A DNA stretch of 64,000 bases, taken from NCBI GenBank assembly GCA_023375785.1, contig SZWC01000540.1, forward strand, positions 116,503 to 180,502. The letters are read 5' to 3'. Below are positions 23,945 through 37,935 of this stretch, in pieces (within the stretch, counting starts at the first letter, position 1; the number at the start of each line of letters is the position of its first letter). The notes under the pieces are model-generated. The model did no database searches and had not been told where the DNA came from. It saw only the letters and a list, made by a program, of their open reading frames with translations. Source of the DNA: Penium margaritaceum (Eukaryota > Streptophyta > Zygnematophyceae > Desmidiales > Peniaceae). The translations under genes were made by a program, and so were the position numbers.

Positions 23945-25590
23945 GGCGATGGTTGGTAAGAAGGTTCGTTGAGGGTGCAAGGTTCAGACAGTCAGCAGTA
24001 TGATGTAGCAGTTGAGTTAGCAGAGAAGAAGCACCTTTGTGGATGAGGGTGCGATTTGTTGATGGGGATGAGGTATTTTCTGCGCTGAGCAGTGGATAAT
24101 GGCGGAGGGCAGCTGAGTGGCTGGGTGAGCACAGGGATGAAAAGGACCTTTGTAGCGAAGCAAGTGGTATGACCATGTAGGCTGTACAGAGAATGATGCG
24201 GAAGGCAGACCAATGACTGATGAGTGGGAGGGCGCAGGGGTCAAAACCACGTGCCCTTGTGAGGTTGCAGCGTGGGCACGGGTTGTCGCGATTCGAGCGA
24301 TGCAACCGGGCAAAGCCGTGTGCCGGGCAGAGGATAAAACGAAAGCGAGAGGAGCGATTGATGATGGAGTGGGCGTAGGGGCAAAACCACGTGCGCAATT
24401 GAAATGGGGAGTAGGATGCGGCAAGGAAAGAGAGAGGCCAACGCGTTGCAAGAAATCTGCTGCCGGCGTGGGTGCAAGCTATTGCGAAAACGGGCACTTA
24501 GCTCGTGCACATCCTTGTGCAGTTCACAGATGCTCATGATTGCTGATGAGAGAAGGGAGGCTGATGATGATGGCTGAGTGGGCGCAGGGGCAAACCGCGT
24601 GGGCTGAAGGAAATTTCAACGTGGGCGGAGGTCGTCGCGGAACGAGCGATTCGACCGGGCAGATCCTTGTGCCGAGCTGAAAGCGACGCGGAAGCGGAGG
24701 AGGTAATTGATGAATGAGTGGGCGCAGGGACAGAACCACGTGCGCTGCAAAATGATGCTGATGGAGATGATTGATGCAAATGCGGCGTGGAGGATGCTGA
24801 TGACGGAGAGATGGAGATGAGGCAGGTACAGGCGGTTGATCGGGCTGAGGGAACTGGAGCAAGGATGGCAAGGAGGAATGTTTGAAGAGGATGATGCAAA
24901 AAGTGAAGGCTTAAGGCTGATGATGATGCTGGCGAAGAGAGATAGGGAGCGATGCAGGCGGAGGGAGGTGCGATGAGAGGCGACGCGGCAGGGAGGTAGA
25001 GCGACACAACCACTTTCCTCTACTTTCAGGAGGGTGATGGCTTGTTCCCGAGTTGGCTCGGAAGTGGGAGTAGGAAGACTGGTGGTGTTTGATATGCTGA
25101 AAGTGATAGTTTTGGCTGCAGCTGTTGACAAGGCAAGAAGGCGATGCGAGAAGGCGGCTCAAGAGGACGGACGCTGATGGACAGAGGATGACGAGGAGGA
25201 AGTAGCTGATGAGGCTGATGAGAAGAGAGGCGAGAGTAGGAGGTGCTTTGCGGAGGCAGAGGTCATGAGGATTAACTAATGGCAGATGGCAGGAAGCTTC
25301 TTGGTAGTTGACGGCAGGTGGCGGCTCGAGAGTTGTTTCGTGGCTGATGTGGGCCACAGGTCAGCGGTTGTTGGCCACGGGTAAGGAAATGGACGCAGGG
25401 CTCCTAGGATGACAAGGCGTCTCTTCAGGGTGGGAACTTCTCCAAGCGCTGCTGCTTGATGTCAACTGCTAACAAAGCGAAAAGACGCGAGGCGACGGTA
25501 GATGCAGTTGAAGGACGCGAATGGAAGCGATGGAGGAAGGGTGGCGGCAGGGCAATGGCGCGGTCACGAGACTCCAGGTGATGTTGCCTG
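23945..25590 (-). other. Long non-coding interior with a diverged ~350-bp tandem duplication
   Basis: Between the gag-like relic and the primer site is about 1.6 kb with no convincing coding frame. Words such as GTGGGCGCAGGGGCAAA and CCACGTGC recur at about 24229, 24365, 24577 and 24717, and matching stretches around them (GAGCGATGCAACCGGGCA and GAGCGATTCGACCGGGCA) sit about 350 bp apart. This indicates an old tandem duplication covering about 24190-24890. Long non-coding leaders are typical of LARD-type elements. Confidence 0.6.
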
Positions 25591-25604
25591 AGGCTCTGAT
25601 ACCA
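25591..25604 (-). other. Primer-binding site, initiator tRNA-Met type
   Basis: The plus strand reads AGGCTCTGATACCA immediately left of the right LTR; the minus strand is TGGTATCAGAGCCT, the canonical complement of the initiator tRNA-Met 3' end. It fixes the element's orientation. Confidence 0.9.
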
Positions 25605-26224
25605 TGCCAGAAGAATGCACGCATGTGGACAGCAGCAGCAGAAGTAGGCAAAAAGCGTCAGGACATGCAAGTGTACATCATCAGAGTGACATAAGCGAGA
25701 TCGGTCGCAAGGAGTTGGTCGTGGAGGTTGATAGAGGCTCAGACGTAAGGTAGTCGGGGTAGACAAGTCAAAATGGGAGAGTGCTAGCGAGGTGAGTGAT
25801 GGTTGGCGGAGTAAGAGAGCTGCGCGAGGGAACGAGAGTGACAGAGCAAAGAGCTGAGAGAGGCTGGCAAAGACAAGGGAATCCGAGGAGCAAGCAAATC
25901 GAAGACACGGCGGCAAATCCGCGGATCCAAACAGGAACATGATCGGTAGAACTGTTTTGGTTGATTTAGGAGGGAACGAGCATCCTCCATATGTATGACA
26001 GAACGGAAGAAAAAACACGAGCAACAGCTTCTTCTGCGATAGTCGGATGCGCTTGCGGTGTTTCCACTAATTAGGGGATGCCTCGGTAGGATGGTCGTTG
26101 ATAGGTCAAGGACCGTTAACGGCTAGTGCGGAGTGATGACCGAGGTGGTTCTTTGCCGAAGCCGAACCGTTATTGACATTATAATGTCGGGTGCGTCACA
26201 CTATGTCATATTCATATTCCGACA
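25605..26224 (-). repeat. 5' LTR of the gag-only element
   Basis: 620 bp, starts TGCCAGAAGAATGC and ends CATATTCCGACA (plus-strand reading). It differs from the partner LTR mostly by substitutions spread along its length. Confidence 0.88.
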
Positions 26225-29200
26225 ACTTGCACTTACACACACTTAAATGTACTTACATGCACTTATACACACTTACATGTACTTGCACATACTTACATGC
26301 ACTTACACGCACTGTAACAAACTTACATGCACTTACACGCGCTTACATACATTTACACACACGTACACACACGTACTTACACGCACTTACATAAACTTAC
26401 ATACACTTACACGCACTCATACACACTTACAGGCTCTTACATGCATTCCACGCACTTACACACACGTCCACACACTTCCACATACTTACATGCACTTATA
26501 CGCACTTACATGTATTTACACGCACATACACGTACTTACACACACTTACACGTACTAACACGCACATACACACACTTGCACATACTTACACGCACGTACA
26601 TACACTTACACGAACTTACACACACTTACACAAACGTATACGCACATACATATACTTACATGCACTTACACACACTTACACGCACGTACACACACTAACA
26701 CATACATACACGTACTTACCCGCACTTAAACAAACCTACACGCAAATACACATACTGACACGGACTTACATATACTTACACGCACATACACATACTTATA
26801 CACACTTACACACACTTACTTACACTTACACACACTTACACGTACTTACACGCACTTACACGCACTTGCACGCACTTACCCGCACTTACAGAAACTTACT
26901 CACACTTACACACACAGACACGCATTTACACATACCTACACACAGTTACAGGTACTTATACGCACTTACACACACTTGCACAAACTTACATGCACTTACA
27001 CGTACTTACATGCACTTACATGTACTTCCATACTTACACGCACTTACATGCACTTATACGCACTTACACGTACTTACATGCACTAATACACATGTATAGA
27101 AACTGTAACACACTTATACACTATTATACGTACTTACATGCACTTATACGCACTTACATGCACTTACATGAACACACACACACTTATACACACCTACACG
27201 CACTCACACATACTTACCAGCTCTTACAAGCACCTACACACACTTACATGTACTCACACGCACTTACACGCACTTACATACATATACACGTACTTACACA
27301 CACTTACACACACTTACACGCACTTAAAGGCACTTACACACACTTCCATGTACATACAAATACTTACACATACTTACACGCACTTACTTGCACTTACACA
27401 CACTTATACCCGCTTACACACACGTACACCCACTTACATGTACTTACACGTGCTTACATGTACTTACACGTAATTACACACACACGTTTTCACTTACACA
27501 TACTAACACACACTTACACGTACTTACACATGTTTACACACACTTACACGTAAGCATACACACTTACACGCACTTACATGAATTTACACAAACTTACATT
27601 CACTTAGATGAACTTACACGCACTTACACGCACTTACACGCACTTACACACACTTACACACTCTTACACAAACTTACACACACTAACACACACTTACACG
27701 CACTTACACGCACTTGCACGCACTTACACGTACTTATACGCACTTACATGCACTTACATGCACTTTCACGTACTTACACATAATTACACACACTTTCACG
27801 CACATTCACACACTTACACACACTTACACTCACTTACACGTATTTACATGCACTTTCACATACGTACACCCACGCACATGCACTTATACACACTTACACA
27901 CACTTGCACGCATTTTCACGCAGTTACACATACTTACACATACTTACACGCAATAACCCGTACTTAAACGCATTTACATGCACTTATACCAACTAACATG
28001 CACCTACATACATTTACACGCACTTGCACGTACTTACACGCACTTACATGCACTTACACGCATTTTCACGCACTTACACGCACTTACACATACTTATACA
28101 CAATTACACGTACTTACATGCACTTACACACACGTACACACACTTACACGTACTTACACGCACTTACATGCACTTCCACGCACTTGAACGTACTTACACG
28201 AACTTCCACGAAATCACATGTACACAAACCACACTTAGAGGCACTTACACACACTTACATGCACTAACACGCACTTACACGCACTTATATGCACTTACAC
28301 GCACTCACATGCACTTACACATACTTACACGCACTTACATGCACTTTCATGTACTTACACACACGTACATGCACTTACATACACTTACACAAACTTACAC
28401 GCACTTACATGCGCTTACACATATGAACACGGACATACACGCACTTACACGCACTTAGATGCACTTACACATACTTACATGCACTTATACGCACTTACAA
28501 GGACTTGCACGCACTTACACACACTTATATGCACTTACACATACTTACACGCAATTTTACAAATTTACACGCACGTACACGCACTTACACATACCTACAC
28601 GCACTTACATGCATTGACACGTGCTTACAAGCACTTACACATACTTATACGCACTTACACATACTTACACACACTTACACACACTTACATGCACTTACAC
28701 GCACTTACATGCGCTTGCACGCACTTACACGCACTTGAACACACTTACACACACTTCAACGCACTGACACATACTTACGTGCACTCATAGGTACTTACAC
28801 ATACTTACACGTACTTACACACACTTACACACACTTACACGCACTTACACGCACTTACACGTACTTACATGGACTTGAACAAACTTACACAAACTTACAC
28901 AAAGTAACACACATATCAACCACACTTACACGCACTTACACACACTTACACGCACTAACACACACCTACACGCTCTTACATGCACTTACACGTACTCACA
29001 TGTACTTACACACACTTACATGTACTTTCATGCACTTACACGCACTTACACGCACTTACATATTCTTACATACACTTACATGTACTTTCATGCACTTACA
29101 CGCACAAACACACACATATAGACACTTACACGTACTTAGGTACATCTACACATACTTACACGCACTTATACACACTTACACGCACTTACACACGCTTATA

Positions 29201-32200
29201 CGTCCTTACACGTACTTACACACGTTTACACTAAATTACATTCACGTACACGCACTTACACGCACCTACATGTACTTACACGCACTGACACGTACTTACA
29301 CGCACTTACACGCACTTACTTGCGCTTACACATACTTACACGCACTTACACGCACTCACACACACTTACACGCACTTACACACACTTAGACGCACTTACA
29401 TGCGCTTACATGTACTTACTCGTACTAGCAGACACTTACACGCACTTTAACGCACTAACACACACTTAGGCATACTCACATGCACGTACACGTACTTACA
29501 CGCACATACATGTACATACACATACTTACACTCACTTACACATACTTACACGCACTTATACGCACTGACACACACTTACACGCACTTACATGCACTAACA
29601 CGCACTTACACGCACTTGAACACACTTACATGAACTTTCACAAAATTACACGCACATAAACCGACTTGCAAGCACTTACACATACTTACACGCACTAACA
29701 CGCACTTACATGCACTTACACGCACTCACATGCACTCACACATACTTACACGCACTTACATGCACTTTCATGCACTTACACTCACATACACGCACTTACA
29801 CATAATTACACATACTTACACGCACTTACATGCACTTACACACATGAACACGCACTTACACGCACTTACACACACGTAGACGCACTTACATATACTTACA
29901 CGAACTTACACGCACTTACATGCACTCACACGTACTTACACATACTTATACACGCTTACACAAACTTACACTTATTTACACAAATTTACACGTACCTACA
30001 CGTACTTACATGCACCTACATGCACTGACACGCAGAGACACGCACTTACACGCACTTACACGCACTTACACATACTTACATGTACTTACACGCACTCACA
30101 CACACTTACACACACTTACACACACTTACACACACTTACACACACTTACACACACTTACACGAGTTTATACGTACTTACACGCACTTGTACACACTTACA
30201 CACACTTAAACACACTGACACACACTTATGCACACTCATATACACTTACACATACTTACATGTACATACACATACATACACGTACTTACAAGCACTTATA
30301 CATGCTTACACGTACTTATACGCACTTACACACACTTAAACACACTTACACGTACTTACATGCACTTACATGCACTTACACACACTTACACGCACTTACG
30401 CGCACTTACACATACTTATACGACTTACACGCACTTATATACACTTACACACACTTAAACAAACTTACACAAACATAAGCATACTTGCACGCACTTATGC
30501 AAACTTACACGTACTTACACAAATGTATACACACTTACATGCACCTACACGCACTTACACGCACTTATGCACACTTACACACACTTACACGTACTAACAT
30601 ACACTTAGACACACTTACACGTACGTATACACACTTACACACATCAACACAAACTTACACACACTTATACATACTGACACGCACTTACACATACTAACAC
30701 GCAATGACACGCACTCACACGTACTCACACGCACTTACACGCGCTTACACGCACTTACACGCACTTACATGTACTTAGACGCACTTACACGCACTTACAT
30801 GCACTTACACGTACTTCCACGCACTTACACGTACTTACACGACTTACACACACTTACACACAATTACACGCACTTACACACACTTACACAAACGTACACG
30901 TACTTACATGCACATACGCAAACTTACACGCACTTTCACGCACTTACATGCACTTAAGTGCACTTACACGCACTTACAAGCACTTATATGTACTTACACG
31001 CACTTACATGCACTTACACGCACTCACACAAACTTACACATTCTTACACCTACATACATGCACTTACACGTACTTAGATGCACTTACACATACTTACACA
31101 TACTTACACATACTTACATGCACTTCCCCGTACTTACACGTACTTACACACACTTACACACACTTACACGTACGTACACGTACTCACACGCACGTATACG
31201 CACTTACACGCACTTACACACACTTACACGCACTTACATACATTTACATGTACTTACACGCACTTACACGCACTTACATACACTTACATGCACTTACATG
31301 CACTTACACGTACTTAGATGCACTTACACGCACTTATACGTACTTACATGCACTTACATGCACTTACACGCACTTACACGCACGTACACACACTTACATG
31401 CACTTACACGCACTTACACGTACTTACACACACTTACACACTTATACGTTCTTTCACGCACTTACATGCACTTACACGCACTTACATGCACTTACACGCA
31501 CTTACACATACTCACACACACTTACACGCACTTACACGCACTTTCACGCACTTACATGCACTTACACGCACTTACACGTACTTACACGCACTAACACGCA
31601 CTTACACCAACTTACAAGAAGTTATAGGCACTTATACACAGTGACACGCACTGATACGCACCTATACGCAATTGCATGCACTTACATGCACCTACACATA
31701 CTCACACGCACTTACACGCACTTATACCCACTTACTCAAGTACACGTACTTACACGCACTTACATGCACTTACATGCACTTACATGCACTTGCATGCACT
31801 TACATGCACTTACACGCACTTACACGCACTTACACGTACTTACATTCACTTACACATACTTACATGCATTTATACAAACGTATCCGCACTTACACGCCTT
31901 TACACGCACTTACACACACTTGCACAAACGTATACGTACTTACACACACTTACACACACTTACACGTACTTACACGCACTTACAGGCACTGATATGCACA
32001 TACACGCACTTATACGCAATTACACGGACTTACACATAGTTTCACGACTTACACCTATATACAAGCACTTACACGCACTTACAAGTACTTGAACGCACAT
32101 ACACACAGTTACACGTACATACACGCACTTACACCCACTTATAGGCAATTACGTGCACTTACACACACTTACACGCACTTACACGCACTTACACACACTT

Positions 32201-34154
32201 ATACGCACTTACACGCACTTACATGCACTAACACGCACTTACATATACTTACACAAACTTACACACACTTACACACACTTGCACGTACTTACATGCACTT
32301 ACATGTACTTACGCGCACTTACACGTACTTACATGCACCTACACGCACTTACACGCACCTACATGTACTTACACGCACTTACAGGCACTCACACACACTT
32401 ACACGCATTTACACGCATTTATACGCACTTACACGTGCTTACACACACTTACTCGCACTTGCACACACTTACGCACACTTAAACGCACTGAGACACACTT
32501 ACGTGTACTCACATGCACTTACACATACGTACACGCACATACACGTACATACACGTACTTACAAATACTTACACACACTTACACGCACTTACGCACACTT
32601 ACACGCACTTACACGCACTTACACACACTTACACGTACTTCCACACACTTGAATGCACTTACACGAACTTACACAAAATCATACACACATAACCCGCAGT
32701 TACACGCACTTACACACACTTATATGCACTAACACGCACTTACACGTACTTACATGCACTTACACGCACTCGCATGCACCTACGCATACTTACAAGCCCT
32801 TACATACACTTTCATGCACTTACACGTACTTACACGTACTAACACACAATTACACACACTTACATGCACTTACATGCACTTACACGCACGAACACGTACT
32901 TACATACACTTACACACACTTAGACGCACTTGCACATACTTACACGCACTTACACGTACTTATAAATGCTTACACCTATACGTACTTACACGCACGTACA
33001 TGCACTTACACGCACAGACACGCACTTACACGCACTCACACACACTTACACACACTTACACGCACTTGCACGCACTTACACACGTTTACACGCACTTACA
33101 CATACTTGCTCACACTTACACGCACATAAACACACTAACACACACTTACGCGTACTCACATGCACTTACACGCACTTACACTTACATACACATACATACA
33201 TGTACTTACACGTACTTACACATACTTACACGTACTTACACGCACGTACACACACTTACACGCACTTACACGTACTTACACACACTTACACGCACTTACA
33301 CGCACTTACATGAACTTACACGCACTTATACGACATACACATACTTGCACACACTTACACACATTTACACACACTTACACAAACTTACACACACTTAAAC
33401 ATACTTACACGTACTTACATGCACTTACACGTACTTACACGCACAGACACGCACATACACACACTTACACGCAATTACACGTACTTACACATAATTTCAC
33501 CAACGTACACGTACATACATGCACTTACATGTACTTACATGTACTTCGACACACATGCACACAGTTACACATACTTGCACGTACTTACACGCACTTATAC
33601 GCATTAATACGTACTTACACACACTTACACACACTTACACGTACTTACACGCATGTACACGCACTTACACGCACTTACATGCACTAACACGTACTTACAC
33701 ATACGTACACAAACTTACACGCACTTACACACACGTACACGTACTTACATGTACTTACACGCACTTACACGCACTTACAAGCACTTACATGCACTTACAC
33801 GCACTTACACATACCTACATGTACTTATACACACTTATACGCACATACACATAGGTACACACACTTATACGCACTAACAGGCACTTACACGCACTTACAC
33901 ACACTTACACACACTTACACGCACTTACACACACTTACATGAACTTACACGTACTTACATGCACTTTCACAAACTTCCACACACGTGAACACACTTACAC
34001 AAACTCACACGAAATTACACTTACATAAACCGCACTTATACACACTTACACGCTCTTACACGCACTAACACGCACTTACATGTACTTGCATGGACTTACA
34101 CGCACTCACATGCACTTATACATACGTACACGTACTTACATGCACTTACACGTA
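26225..34154 (-). repeat. 10-bp satellite array, right arm continued, with higher-order structure
   Basis: About 790 units of TTACACGCAC and its transition variants, inverted relative to the left arm. Two diagnostic blocks recur. Block 1 (CTTGAAC, then ACAAAATTAC, then AAACCGCAC, then CACTAACACGCAC) begins near 28185, 28875, 29617, 32650 and 33987. Block 2 (TTAAACRCACTRACAC, then TACGYGTACTCACATG) begins near 28755, 29446, 30206, 32478 and 33126. Spacings cluster at 650-760 bp or multiples of that. A reverse-complement copy of block 1 lies at 2762-2820, so both arms descend from the same higher-order repeat. Open frames here are a unit-length effect. Confidence 0.93.
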
Positions 34155-35557
34155 TGTCAGGCGGGGATCCACCGCGTCTCCGCTGGGGAGAAGATGGATC
34201 CGCGAAAGGGAAAACGCTGCCTCGCACAGATCCGCGAAACGAGGCTTATGCGGCCAGAGGTCCGCGCAGAAAGATAAAGGGAAGACCGCGGAGTACCGAA
34301 AAACGCGCAAGGCACGCTGGCTCCCACAATAAGATTGCGGTAGAGCATGGGCTGGCGCGGAATCCACTACTGGGGAAGGAAAAGAGGCAGGAAAGATGCT
34401 GCCAGGAAGCGGGAGTTAACGATGAACTGTCAATGGCTGTTGGAAAGAATGAATGCGGAGAGGCCAAGACGGGCGGGACGGCAGGGCGAGAATCCGCGGT
34501 GGGAAGGGAACATGAGTTGAACCGCAGAGAAGATGGAGCGCCGGACGTGCAGAAACACAGGACGCCAGGACCAGAGGTCAGGCAGGAGCTCGACCAACGA
34601 GGGCTCAAGAGGGGCAGCGGTAATCAAGCAGGAGGACCGGAAGGACGCACCGCGTGAAGACAAAGATTCAAGAAAGAACACAAGACCGCGAGCAGCCAAG
34701 CCGCGGACTAGAGGAAGAAGTAGTAGTAGAACAAGGAAGTATGGTAGCCAAGTGTGTGTGTGGTCGAGGACAAGACCCGCGGTGCGTGTAGCGCGCCGCG
34801 CGGAGTCCAAGATATGGGAAAAAGTGATGGAAGGTGCCTTGAGAGAGCTAGTTTTGGTGGATATAAAGTAGTGGCGTAGCGGAGGGACTAGGGTGACTGA
34901 CTGATCTGACCAATGCCCATAGATGCTTACCTTTCGCCTGATGATGTGCAGTTTGAGCTAAAACAAAAGCCTATTTCCCACTCATGAGCCTGAGAGCCCT
35001 GACTTGTTCAGAACCTGATTGCCTCCTTCTATCTTATTAATCCGCGCAAGTGTTAGTGTGGATCACACCCACGCTTTCCCCTGTGGGATCCGCTGCTCTT
35101 GGAGGAGTTGAAGCTGTGCTCTCCGCGAAGTTGTCCCGCGGGGGACGAACACCTCTCCTTCGGGTGTGCACAAAGCATGCTGCTCAATCCACTCCGTTCC
35201 TGAGAACAACAAACGATTCCGCTGAGTGCTATCATCACCAGGGAACACAAGCTGGGTGAAGAGTGTTGTCGGCGACTTTGTGGCCTTGCGCACGACCGCG
35301 GAACGGGATTCCGCGGGCATAGGAGTCAGAGGCCACGAGGTGGCGGACACTCGTGCCGGTAAGGAGCGAGACGCGGAGCACTACCCACGAGCGGGACCCT
35401 GAGAGTGTGGAGCATCCGCGAAAGACCAGGAGAGGTTGCGAAGGAGCGAGAAGCTGGTGCTGCCAGGAACCGTGGAACCAAAGGGTCGCGGAACAGATCA
35501 AATGCGGAGTCAGAGAGCGCGGAAGTAACAACGTGCGCGGGAAAACTGGGGGTATCA
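34155..35557 (+). repeat. Gypsy copy 1, 5' LTR
   Basis: 1403 bp, TGTCAGGCGGGGATCC at the start, GGGGGTATCA at the end. The TATAAA at 34862-34867 would place the start of transcription in the second half. The sequence is rich in CCGCGG-like words. The start is fixed by the satellite junction and by the identical start of the other two LTRs. Confidence 0.95.
34862..34867 (+). promoter_or_regulatory. Putative TATA box in 5' LTR
   Basis: TATAAA in the context GTGGATATAAAGTAGTGG. The same word and context occur at 49021-49026 and 59004-59009 in the other LTRs, so it is conserved between two insertions. Confidence 0.5.
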
Positions 35558-35563
35558 GTGTCA

Positions 35564-35581
35564 TGGTGCCGTGAGCGTGGA
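35564..35581 (+). other. Gypsy primer-binding site candidate
   Basis: TGGTGCCGTGAGCG starts 6 bp after the LTR end. The first 11 bases match the complement of a tRNA-His 3' end as I recall it from animal tRNA-His; the match to the host tRNA is unchecked. Copy 2 has TGGTGCAGTGAGCG at 59674. Confidence 0.5.
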
Positions 35582-35619
35582 GAGTTCCTTGCTCTTTGCT
35601 AGCAGAACTGTAGGAGCCT

Positions 35620-37935
35620 TCTGATTCAGTCATACATGTTGGCAGCCAGTTTCGTGCATCAGGAGACGCGGAGGCGGCACCAGCAGCATCCGCAGCAAGC
35701 TTCCATACGCCACTTCTTGCCGCGGCGTGCAGCCACACTGGCGGGCAGTAGGGAGACCTCGTCCACACCCTCTTCTACGCCTGTCAGTTCATCGCCAGGC
35801 GCAGACCCATTGGGAGAACACCGAAGAGTCACCGAGTGGCTGGAACAGCTACAGTGGCGGTGCATCATGAATGCGCTGCAGGACCGCGTGGAGGTGGAAA
35901 GCGTACACAGCCAAGATGTGCGCGGAACTCACCAGCTTCAGGCCAACGACTCTATGGAGCACAGGTGGTTTTCCAATGTGCCACCGCTAGCAGACGGACT
36001 CTCTGAAATCGGGAGATTACTGGCATATCAAGGACCAGTTTATCAGCGGCGCGGCAGAATGCAGCATTCATGGTCAGCACAGGAAGATCACCTGCCATCC
36101 TCGCCCCCAGCAGGAATGACAACCTCCCCGCCTCCGCTTGTCTCCAGATAGCCAACTTTAGGGGTAGCCCACCGCTACCAAGCACAGATGGGATACATGC
36201 CAGCAAAGTGCTCACCTTCGGTAAAGGGGGAGAGGGGGGAGAGACAGCCTCTGCAAGAAGCATGCACCGAACAGCTGGGTAGGTCACCTGTGATGTCGGA
36301 GATGAGGCAGCAGCACTACCCACCCAGAGCAGAACAGGCGGAGGGGGATCAGACAGCCAAGATTGGACCATCCAACGTGATGGAGGGAGTACCCCTACAG
36401 GTGAATCCGCGATTGACTGCCGTGGACACACCAGCAGCACCAAGCGTGAGGGCAACGGCAAGCCACAACTCATAACTCACCGGATGGGAAGGAACACCGT
36501 AGGGGGAACCGAGAGGGGGCATGGTGCACCAACCCCCCCTGACTCCACAGCCATCCCACGTAAACCAGCACCCACTCACAGGGCCCTAGCCGCAGCCCAA
36601 CCCGGCATTGCAAGGGACTCTGCCATACACGGGGTGCGCGACAATCCCTTCTACGACAGCCCCACCAGGTTGGATGATGATGGGCACCTGCGCCACGCCC
36701 TCCTTGGCAGGAGTGCCGCCACAGACACCCATGCAACAGATACCGTCACAGCAACCACCGACCCCTATGACGTCGTAACTAATGCCGGTGGCGGTTGGAC
36801 ACCCAATTTATCACCAGGAACCCATGGGTACCGCGTCAGCTGGGATTGCGGTCCATCCAGCACTACCTGCCAGCCAGGTGCATACCACTCTGCCTCACCC
36901 CGCCTACCCAGCGCTCCCACCGAGTCCAGGGACCACTGCAACGCCTGCAGTATCTACCACCGCCCCGCCCTACCACCCTGCAATGTCACACCCTCTATCG
37001 TAGGGCTACTGGTTGCCAGGACCTGCGGTACCCGCTGCTCTGAACACCCAGGCACCGCCCTTTTGGGACTACCTTCTACTCCACACCATACGCGACGCAG
37101 GCTACCCCTGCGACGCACTACTATGCTCTTCCGGCGACATCCCCAATGGACAACCCCACATGTGCACCCCAGGGGCAGCCACAAACTGGCCACTTGGGTT
37201 ATTCAGCGGTCACGGCCTTGCAACCCAACCCCCTCTTTCAGCCTCGCACCCGTTCCCCGTGGTAACGTCCATGGCCAACCAAAATACTGTGCCCCAGCTG
37301 CAGTATGTACGCGCACAGCCAGCTAACATTCCGCGGCTGGAGATCTTCAAGGGGATCCATGAAGAGGATCCATTGACATGGCTGAAGCAGATCACGATAC
37401 ACGCAAGCATAGGACAAATCCCACCAGACCTTTGCCTGGCCACCGCGGAGCTCCATCTTCAGGGAGCTGCAGAGGACTGGTACAATGCACGAGCGCCGTT
37501 CAACTTCTTCAAGGATTTTGGCAACGCGCTGATTGAGCGCTTCAAGCAGCATACCAAGGAAGAAGCACTCCGCAAGATTGAAAAAGAGGTAATACGGAAG
37601 GACACCGACATCCGCAGGTTTTTTGATCAATTCATCACTTGGGCATCAATCGCAAAGAACCCCCAAGGGGAAGGACTGCCGCTATGGGTACTCCTGTAGA
37701 ACCTCATCCGCGCCCTCCCCGATGAGATCAGCAGCCTGATGATCCCTGAGCACTACCAGTCGCTGCAGGAGGCGGTGCAAGACGCCACGGCCATTTCCAC
37801 ACGGCAGCGGTCTACGCGGCAGCATCACGATGGAGACCTTCATACTCGAGCACCAGCAGCACAGGTCCCCCAGCCCAAGCCGAAGGCGTGTTACACCTGC
37901 CAGAGTCTGGAGCACATCGCTTGAGACTCTCCGCG
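35620..37935 (+). pseudogene. Gypsy gag region
   Basis: The N-terminal part (about 35636-36150) is Ser/Pro-rich with a short helical stretch RVTEWLEQLQWRCIMNALQD. A long Pro/Thr/His-rich linker follows. The capsid-like Retrotrans_gag domain begins near 37330: PRLEIFKGIHEEDPLTWL, ATAELHLQGAAEDWYNA, then FGNALIERFKQHTKEEAL and a helical end near 37690. A zinc-knuckle-like CYTCQSLEHIA is near 37888-37920. The same parts occur in copy 2 at 59700-62050. Gag would build the particle in the cytoplasm. Fossil. Confidence 0.85.

Larger units (their letters stand above)
22564..26224 (-). mobile_element. Gag-only (LARD-like) LTR retrotransposon, broken
   Basis: A 3.66-kb element inside the right arm with two LTRs of 619 and 620 bp (22564-23182 and 25605-26224), TG...CA ends and a tRNA-Met primer site beside the right LTR, so it reads on the minus strand. 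The 2.4-kb interior has a short gag-like coding stretch near the 3' LTR and no RT, RNase H or integrase that I can recognise, so it would depend on another element. No clear target duplication is seen (ATATG left, ACTTG right). LTRs differ by roughly 10% by eye, pointing to an old insertion. The gag-like part is broken in a few places. Superfamily is not certain; the primer site and size are compatible with a Copia-driven element. Confidence 0.85.

Noticed and set aside
23183-25604. Host gene inside the 22.6-26.2 kb interval
   Set aside because: The interval is bounded by matching LTRs with a tRNA-Met primer site; its only coding-like stretch has the position and look of a gag relic.
22559-26229. 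5-bp target duplication of the gag-only element
   Set aside because: ATATG on the left and ACTTG on the right share only three of five positions, so I do not claim it.
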